A stretch of DNA of 48,256 bases from an archaeon (GTDB taxonomy: Archaea > Aenigmatarchaeota > Aenigmatarchaeia > QMZP01 > JAFGSV01). Positions 44,687 to 48,256 of this stretch are shown here, in pieces. The stretch covers positions 1-48,256 of the forward strand of contig JANQNF010000024.1 of NCBI GenBank assembly GCA_028279705.1, in the 5' to 3' direction. The notes beneath the pieces are model-generated. The model ran no database searches. It was not told where the DNA came from and was given only the letters and a program-made list of their open reading frames with translations. The translations under genes were made by a program, and so were the position numbers. The stretch's first letter is position 1; each line of letters begins with the position of its first letter.

Positions 44687-44697
44687 ATATTTAAATC
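44687..44697 (-). promoter_or_regulatory. TATA box of the rpoH-B-A1-A2 operon
   Basis: GATTTAAATAT on the minus strand lies about 80 bases before the rpoH start region. Initiation some 25 bases downstream would give a leader of about 50 bases, consistent with the putative ribosome binding site there. Confidence 0.45.
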
Positions 44698-44733
44698 TTT
44701 CGGTGTTTTTGGCCATTTTCACTGTTTTTGCAG

Positions 44734-45123
44734 CTATTTTAAGGAAATGTCAAGCGATTCCACGCCTTCCACATGGGATATGAGGTCCTTTAATATGTCC
44801 ACCCTCTCACTGCTGCCTGAGACGTCAACGAGCATCTTCCATTCCGTGAGCTCCTTTCCAACCCTCTTACTCTCGCTCATTATCACATCGAAGGAGTTTG
44901 CCGAGAGTGCTTCTGAGACAGCGGCAATCGAACTCAGTTCCTTTAGCATCATGCTTACCTCAGCAGTGCTGTCCTTTGAAAGCGGCGTCATGCTGAAATT
45001 TCCATTACTGCCGTTTGTCACTATGACCTTGGTGCCTTCCTCTATCTTCATGCCGTTTCTTATTTCGATTGGTATAAGAATCCTGCCCTTTGAATCGACC
45101 CTCATTATGTACGGACTTTCCAT
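44734..45123 (-). CDS. AbrB-like DNA-binding protein with ACT-like C-terminus
   Basis: 129 residues. The N-terminal 45 (IMRVDSKGRILIPIEIRNGM and KIEEGTKVIV) form the AbrB/SpoVT swapped-hairpin DNA-binding domain. Residues 55-129 show helices and strands (EWKMLVDVSG, LKDLISHVEGVESLDISL) like an ACT or ligand-binding fold. Such proteins act as transcription regulators or antitoxins. It stands just upstream of rpoH on the same strand, with 120 bases between, and could regulate that operon. ATG at 45123 chosen; 45135 is possible. Confidence 0.78.
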   Translation of the reverse strand: MESPYIMRVDSKGRILIPIEIRNGMKIEEGTKVIVTNGSNGNFSMTPLSKDSTAEVSMMLKELSSIAAVSEALSANSFDVIMSESKRVGKELTEWKMLVDVSGSSERVDILKDLISHVEGVESLDISLK

Positions 45124-45215
45124 GAAATTGCACACCCAATTCCAATTATAGCATTCGGATCATATTTAAATCTTGTTTTTCACTTGCCGATGAAGAAGGA
45201 ATGGGCCCGGCAGGA

Positions 45216-45231
45216 TTTCCGCAAATCATGC
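45216..45231 (-). other. tRNA-Lys intron 3, T-loop
   Basis: A 16-base insert splits the T-loop between positions 59 and 60. GATTT and AAATC, closed by GCGG, form a hairpin with the neighbouring exon base. Its removal restores TTCGAAT; the junction can slide by one A. Confidence 0.85.
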
Positions 45232-45251
45232 TTCGAACCCGCGACACCCAG

Positions 45252-45300
45252 GTTTATTCTGTCATCCCGCCTTTTAGGCAGTAAGCACGCTTTTAATGAC
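45252..45300 (-). other. tRNA-Lys intron 2, anticodon stem 39/40
   Basis: 49 bases. It begins GTCATTAAAAGC, which pairs perfectly with the preceding exon so that the anticodon is hidden. A second hairpin GCC-TAAAA-GGC follows. The junction is set by the need for TCTGG to pair with CCAGA. Confidence 0.85.
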
Positions 45301-45308
45301 ATTAAAAG

Positions 45309-45342
45309 CTTCACCTGAGGCGCTGCCGGAGCAACGCACTCG
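45309..45342 (-). other. tRNA-Lys intron 1, 31/32
   Basis: 34 bases. GCGTTGC and GCAGCGC form a seven-pair stem with loop TCCG, extended by GAG/CTC. A C at both ends leaves the exact junction at 31/32 or 32/33. Confidence 0.85.
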
Positions 45343-45400
45343 TCTGGTGCTCTAGCCAGACTGAGCTACGGGCCCATTGCATGAAAATATGCTTTTTGAC

Positions 45401-45409
45401 TTTTAAATA
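45401..45409 (-). promoter_or_regulatory. TATA box of tRNA-Lys
   Basis: TATTTAAAA on the minus strand lies 26-34 bases before the mature 5' end, the spacing expected for an archaeal tRNA gene. Confidence 0.55.
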
Positions 45410-45418
45410 GATAAATAA

Positions 45419-45473
45419 CATTGCCCGGATCCTGCCCTGCTTGGGGCTCCGAGGGCAGGACCGGGGAGTAATG
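45419..45473. other. Long GC-rich hairpin between tRNA-Lys and the small zinc protein gene
   Basis: CCCGG-CCTGCCCT (45424-45438) pairs with AGGGCAGG-CCGGG (45452-45465) over 13 base pairs with a small internal loop and a 13-base apical loop; CATT and AATG flank it. It may be an RNA element, terminator or part of a dispersed palindromic repeat. No T-run follows on either strand. Confidence 0.5.
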
Positions 45474-45484
45474 TGCTGGAGGAA

Positions 45485-45607
45485 TCATTCAGCGGTTACT
45501 GCATCGTAGGAATCTTCACTTTCTACATGCTCTGAGCACAGGCAGACTGTGACATCCTTTATCGTGCAGCGGAAATCGCTCTCAGATCCGCAGGCTATGC
45601 AGGTCAT
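45485..45607 (-). CDS. Small Cys-rich, probable zinc-binding protein
   Basis: 40 residues beginning MTCIACGSESDFRC. Five Cys (two as CIAC, then FRC, CLC) and one His (SEH) could hold one or two zinc ions. The end is acidic. No family recognised. It is supported by the Cys spacing, which is unlikely by chance, and by the open frame between two promoters. It could act as an RNA- or protein-binding adaptor. Confidence 0.5.
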   Translation of the reverse strand: MTCIACGSESDFRCTIKDVTVCLCSEHVESEDSYDAVTAE

Positions 45608-45683
45608 ACTAAAGCATTCGAAAACTGCTTATAAAGAGATTTCCCGACTTGTTTCCAAGGTTATACCCAAATCCTTTCCCAGT

Positions 45684-45965
45684 TCATTCCCAGGTCACGT
45701 AGAGCAGCACCAATAGTCCTATCATCTCGAAGAACTTCACCACGAGATGGAAGGTGGTTATGGAGGTTATGCCCTGCATGAGCAGTGAGTTGTAGAAGTA
45801 CAGACTGAGCGCGTTCTCTATGAGGAACATGACCGCGAAGAATAGCATCCCCATCGTCATCTTGGACTTGACGAGCTTGTGATTCTTGAAGTATATGTAT
45901 ATCAGCACTACCGTCAGTAGCACGTTCAGTCCATTTATTCCCAGCACCATCTGATCGAACATCAC
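45684..45965 (-). CDS. Small membrane protein paired with an HTH regulator
   Basis: 93 residues with three hydrophobic helices (about 8-26, 38-58 and 68-92) and a short basic loop NHKLVKSK. It overlaps the upstream HTH gene by four bases (ATGA). Pairs of a winged-helix protein and a small three-helix membrane protein are widespread in archaea; the role is unknown. It may tether or sense for the regulator. Confidence 0.7.
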   Translation of the reverse strand: MMFDQMVLGINGLNVLLTVVLIYIYFKNHKLVKSKMTMGMLFFAVMFLIENALSLYFYNSLLMQGITSITTFHLVVKFFEMIGLLVLLYVTWE

Positions 45966-46255
45966 TTCTCACCTACCTTATTCTTTATTTCGTTAAATAT
46001 ATCTTTTACCTCGTCGAACATTCCTGACGGAAAGTAAATGGTACCGTACTTCTTCTCTTCTGCAGTTATGACACGGTTCTCGACCAGTACCTTCATGTGG
46101 TGCTGTACAGTCTTGTAGTCAAGACTCAGCTTCTTGCTTATCTGGTGCATGTTGTAGGGCCTGCTGTCAAGAAGGTCAACGATCCTTATCCTCGTAGGGC
46201 CGCCCTTGCTGGTTGCGAAAACGTACCAAAGTATGCGGCCGAAATTCCCATTCAT
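45962..46255 (-). CDS. ArsR-like winged-helix transcription regulator
   Basis: 97 residues. RIRIVDLLDSRPYNMHQISKKL, then YKTVQHHMKVLVENRVI, is a winged helix of the ArsR kind with the recognition helix at DYKTVQHHM. A wing (EEKKYGTIYFPS) and a helical tail follow. No metal-binding Cys motif is visible. It is coupled with the small membrane protein gene downstream. Confidence 0.85.
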   Translation of the reverse strand: MNGNFGRILWYVFATSKGGPTRIRIVDLLDSRPYNMHQISKKLSLDYKTVQHHMKVLVENRVITAEEKKYGTIYFPSGMFDEVKDIFNEIKNKVGEK

Positions 46256-46291
46256 TGCTTAATCTTTCAAATAGTGATTAAAAAAGAAGAG

Positions 46292-46396
46292 CGCCCCGAC
46301 CGGGATTTGAACCCGGGTCATGACCGTGACAGGGTCATATGCTTAGCCTCGATGCATAAACGCTATGCACCGATTAGGCCACTACACCATCGAGGC
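46292..46396 (-). tRNA. trnD: tRNA-Asp(GUC) with a D-arm intron
   Basis: Acceptor GCCTCGA pairs with TCGGGGC (one U-G), anticodon stem TGACC/GGTCA encloses CTGTCAC (anticodon GUC), the variable loop is TGAC, the T-arm is CCGGG-TTCAAAT-CCCGG, and the discriminator is G as in archaeal tRNA-Asp. A 31-base insert interrupts the D-stem 3' strand; joining restores AATCATATGACC. The first 23 bases overlap the end of the LAGLIDADG gene. No CCA is encoded. Confidence 0.92.
46341..46371 (-). other. tRNA-Asp intron, D-stem position about 22/23
   Basis: 31 bases with a strong hairpin (GGTGCATA pairing with TATGCATC). It also contains CATCGAGGC, the exact complement of tRNA bases 1-9. A C at both junctions leaves 22/23 or 23/24 possible. 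Confidence 0.85.
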
Positions 46397-47267
46397 ACAA
46401 TTTGTTTTTGTGTTTAGGATTATTGAAGTTAATTATATTAATAAACTTTTCTGTGTCCACCTTAGAATATAATCCATACGTTTTAACGCTCCCCTTTGAT
46501 TTCGTCCATCCTTTCTCGAAACCCAGCAATTTCATTGCATTCACTATCGAATTTCGTAGCGGTTCGATTGCAGATGATAGTTCAATCTTTATCTTATTTC
46601 TATTGATGAAAACACTTCCATCTGTGTCGAAGAGTCCCCTTATGCAGCATTTTGTGTAACTATCATTTTTCAATATCCAGTAAGGAATCCTACTCCCGTT
46701 ATTTTTCTTGTTGCCTTCCAATAGACCATATTTTTCCATGTTGACTACGACGAACTTACTGTATGCGTAAAGTATTAGTTCATTCACGGATTTGTGATAG
46801 TATTCTTTCAGTTCTGTACCGAAGACTTCCTTGAAGAGCGGTTTAACATGATTCAAAAGATAACACTTGTCTTTTTCCATGTGTCCACATATTCTTACTG
46901 CATATTGTTTTCCATATATGTTCCCGTCTCCAAGCATAATACCCACAATTTCTGCTAGTTTCTCAGATGGTTCTATACTTTTCACATTTTTTGCCTTGGT
47001 TCTAGGACTCATTGACGCTCCTTTTTTTCTACCCCAGTTTTCTCCCAACCTTTCTTCTATCATATCATTATACGATTTGCTTGCGAGATCGCAGAGTTTT
47101 TTGTATAGTATAAGGGATAACGTCCGTTTCTCGTTTCTCAATTCATTTTTAAGATAACAATCGTTGCATTTCAATGAAACAGACAAATCTTTCCATGTCC
47201 CGGTGACACACTTTGCGTATTCAATTAGTTCCCTTTGCTTACCTTTCTTTAATCTGACCCTATCCAT
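46374..47267 (-). CDS. LAGLIDADG homing endonuclease overlapping tRNA-Asp
   Basis: 297 residues. Two LAGLIDADG helices are visible, EIVGIMLGDGNIY near 115 and IRGLFDTDGSVF near 218, with an acidic residue at the end of each. An N-terminal region of 90 residues with CNDCYLKNE is extra. Such enzymes cut long DNA sites and spread their own gene. The gene is AT-rich. Its last seven codons and the stop lie inside the 5' part of tRNA-Asp, and the bases before them (INIINFNN) contain the only promoter-like AT stretch for the tRNA. Start at ATG 47267; a TTG at 47276 is possible. Confidence 0.88.
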   Translation of the reverse strand: MDRVRLKKGKQRELIEYAKCVTGTWKDLSVSLKCNDCYLKNELRNEKRTLSLILYKKLCDLASKSYNDMIEERLGENWGRKKGASMSPRTKAKNVKSIEPSEKLAEIVGIMLGDGNIYGKQYAVRICGHMEKDKCYLLNHVKPLFKEVFGTELKEYYHKSVNELILYAYSKFVVVNMEKYGLLEGNKKNNGSRIPYWILKNDSYTKCCIRGLFDTDGSVFINRNKIKIELSSAIEPLRNSIVNAMKLLGFEKGWTKSKGSVKTYGLYSKVDTEKFINIINFNNPKHKNKLCLDGVVA

Positions 47268-47353
47268 GATAAACAAATGATTTTATATTATAAGTTATGC
47301 TAGTTCACTGCGCATAATTACACTAATAAATTGATATAAGCTTTATTAAATTA

Positions 47354-47989
47354 ATGAAACTCTCCCAGAGTATAGCCGAGATGATAAGCCGCAAGAAAAA
47401 GAGACCTTTGATCGTGCTCATAGACGGCGGGACATCTTCGGGAAAATCTTACTTTCTTTCCGAACTCCTTGAAGATCTGGACGGAATGTCCATAAATCAC
47501 ATGGTCATAGAAGTCGATGACTATCTCATATCAAGGAAAAAGAGAAAATCCCTAGGAAAGGACTACTACGACCTCAAGAAGTGGTTCAGGCTGGACATGC
47601 TTGCCAGGAACCTGAAAGAGATAGAAGAAGGCACTGACGAAATAGAAAAGCCGCAGTATGACCATTCCACTGGCAAGGAAAACGACCATCACGTACTGAA
47701 AATAGACAGGCATGCCGTGATATTTGTGTGCGGCATATTCTCGTTCGATGTTGGGGCATTCTCGGACCTCAAAATACTCATAGACGCGGACGCTGGAGTG
47801 AGACTCGAAAGGGAGGCTATCAGGAACAAGGAAAAAAGGAACGTTCCAGAAGAGGAGACGGTCAAACGCTTCCGGGAAGTTTTGGACCCGACGTACCAGA
47901 AGCATTACATGCTAGTCAAGGATGACGCCGACATAGTCGTGGACAACAACGATTGGGACAACAGGAAAGTGATCTTCAGGAAAACATAA
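47354..47989 (+). CDS. P-loop kinase of the uridine kinase-like group
   Basis: 211 residues. Walker A is GGTSSGKS, with IVLIDG before it. DDYLISRKKRK and the later YDHSTGKE correspond to the substrate regions of uridine kinase and phosphoribulokinase-like proteins. A basic lid (REAIRNKEKRN) and DADIVVDN complete the fold. The substrate is not certain: uridine/cytidine and other small alcohols are possible. The stop is six bases from the 3' end of the convergent 5S rRNA gene. Confidence 0.75.
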   Translation: MKLSQSIAEMISRKKKRPLIVLIDGGTSSGKSYFLSELLEDLDGMSINHMVIEVDDYLISRKKRKSLGKDYYDLKKWFRLDMLARNLKEIEEGTDEIEKPQYDHSTGKENDHHVLKIDRHAVIFVCGIFSFDVGAFSDLKILIDADAGVRLEREAIRNKEKRNVPEEETVKRFREVLDPTYQKHYMLVKDDADIVVDNNDWDNRKVIFRKT

Positions 47990-47994
47990 GAATT

Positions 47995-48102
47995 GGCAGC
48001 GATCTGGGTTTCCCAGCCGAAACCAGTAATGCCCAGACCGTAAGAGAGCTTGACTTCCGTGTTCGAAATGGGAACGGGTAAACCCCTCCACTTTGGCCGC
48101 CG
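47995..48102 (-). rRNA. rrf: 5S ribosomal RNA
   Basis: The minus strand reads GGCGGCC at the 5' end and GCTGCC at the 3' end, which pair as helix I. The conserved CCCATTTCGAACACGGAAGT loop and the TACTGG-type helix IV region are present. At about 108 bases it is a little shorter than the usual 115-125. No 16S or 23S gene is adjacent, so 5S is unlinked here. Confidence 0.93.
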
Positions 48103-48123
48103 AGTATTATATTGCCGGTGGCA

Positions 48124-48131
48124 TTTATAAA
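48124..48131. promoter_or_regulatory. Shared TATA element between 5S rRNA and the HAD gene
   Basis: TTTATAAA is its own reverse complement. It lies 22-29 bases upstream of the 5S 5' end on one side and 33-40 bases from the ATG of the HAD gene on the other. Confidence 0.55.
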
Positions 48132-48163
48132 GGTATTTCATCAGAGTTTCTCTATTGGTCCAA

Positions 48164-48256
48164 ATGATTAAAGCTGTCATATTCGACTTCGACGGAACGC
48201 TCGTAGACAACATGAAGTTCCACTACGATTCTTTCGTAAGAGCGCTTGAAGGCAAG
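48164..48256 (+). CDS. HAD-superfamily hydrolase, N-terminus only
   Basis: The first 31 residues, cut by the window edge. VIFDFDGTLVDN is the first HAD motif with the nucleophile Asp and the acid Asp. This resembles phosphoglycolate phosphatase or beta-phosphoglucomutase relatives; the substrate cannot be judged from this part. Confidence 0.9.
   Translation, partial: MIKAVIFDFDGTLVDNMKFHYDSFVRALEGK

Larger units (their letters stand above)
45202..45375 (-). tRNA. trnK: tRNA-Lys(UUU) with three introns
   Basis: Joining four exons gives a complete cloverleaf: acceptor GGGCCCG pairing with CGGGCCC, D-stem GCTC/GAGC, anticodon stem CCAGA/TCTGG with loop CTTTTAA (anticodon UUU), variable GTGTC, T-stem GCGGG/CCTGC with loop TTCGAAT, and discriminator A. 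No CCA is encoded. Without removal of all three inserts neither the anticodon arm nor the T-arm can form. Introns lie at about 31/32 (34 bases), 39/40 (49 bases) and 59/60 (16 bases). TATA (CTATTTAAAAG) lies about 30 bases upstream. Confidence 0.9.

Noticed and set aside
45202-45375. Degenerate or pseudo tRNA
   Set aside because: The ends pair perfectly, and removal of three inserts restores every stem with compensating bases, which chance would not give.
45661-45972. A 103-residue frame overlapping the small membrane protein
   Set aside because: It is Arg/Asp/His-rich without structure and lies in another frame of the same strand; the hydrophobic frame with the ATGA coupling is the gene.
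1-48256. CRISPR arrays, insertion sequences and replication origins
   Set aside because: No regularly spaced repeats, no transposase motifs and no Orc1/Cdc6 gene or origin-box cluster were seen.

Overview
This is a 48 kb piece of an archaeal chromosome. The evidence is a split RNA polymerase largest subunit (A' and A'') next to B and H, ribosomal proteins L32e and L6, a family B DNA polymerase, type II methionine aminopeptidase, type II GAPDH, TATA boxes 20-30 bases upstream of leaderless starts, and tRNA genes with several introns. The tRNA splicing endonuclease appears to be a single chain of three units, an arrangement (epsilon2) described from ARMAN-type DPANN archaea. With the odd tRNA introns this suggests a Micrarchaeota-like or related DPANN lineage, but I cannot place it firmly.

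Layout. 1-3.1 kb is an AT-rich accessory block: the end of one secreted toxin-like protein, a complete second one, two homologous small proteins that each follow a toxin (probable immunity proteins), an unknown gene and a Yip1-type membrane protein. 3.1-13.6 kb holds an MscS channel, a PspC protein, a pgk/type I gap operon, DNA polymerase B, and an OPT transporter with a type II pantothenate kinase. 13.7-24.3 kb holds a PQQ-like beta-propeller, the splicing endonuclease, a secreted TIM-barrel-like protein, RNase HI, a Trm5-family methyltransferase, a 995-residue beta-helix surface protein, a tRNA methylthiotransferase, and a secreted protein with dockerin-like repeats and a Bacteroidota type IX sorting tail. 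24.3-28.3 kb is amino-sugar synthesis (GlmU-like, GlmS) plus type II GAPDH. 28.4-31.7 kb holds an S-layer-like HTH protein with an MNT-HEPN toxin-antitoxin cassette placed at its 3' end between direct repeats, and a frameshifted paralogue of the beta-propeller. 31.7-37.4 kb holds map, an Ogt-like protein, a zinc ribbon, L32e and L6, a ureohydrolase, a solute-binding lipoprotein with a kinase-less HAMP receptor, and a VOC protein. 37.4-45.1 kb is rpoH-rpoB-rpoA1-rpoA2 with an AbrB-like regulator upstream. 45.2-48.2 kb holds tRNA-Lys(UUU) with three introns, small zinc and HTH genes, tRNA-Asp(GUC) with a D-arm intron and a LAGLIDADG gene overlapping its 5' end, a P-loop kinase, 5S rRNA and the start of a HAD gene.

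Connections. The three-unit endonuclease is the enzyme one would expect to need for the non-canonical introns in both tRNAs. The methylthiotransferase acts in its family on t6A37, which occurs in tRNA-Lys(UUU). Most genes sit in short operons with 1-8 base overlaps or very short gaps, and several divergent pairs share one TATA element. The strongest leads are the triple-intron tRNA-Lys with the three-unit endonuclease, the toxin/immunity array, the type IX sorting tail in an archaeon, and the MNT-HEPN insertion that duplicated the end of its target gene. No intergenic stretch exceeds 300 bases.
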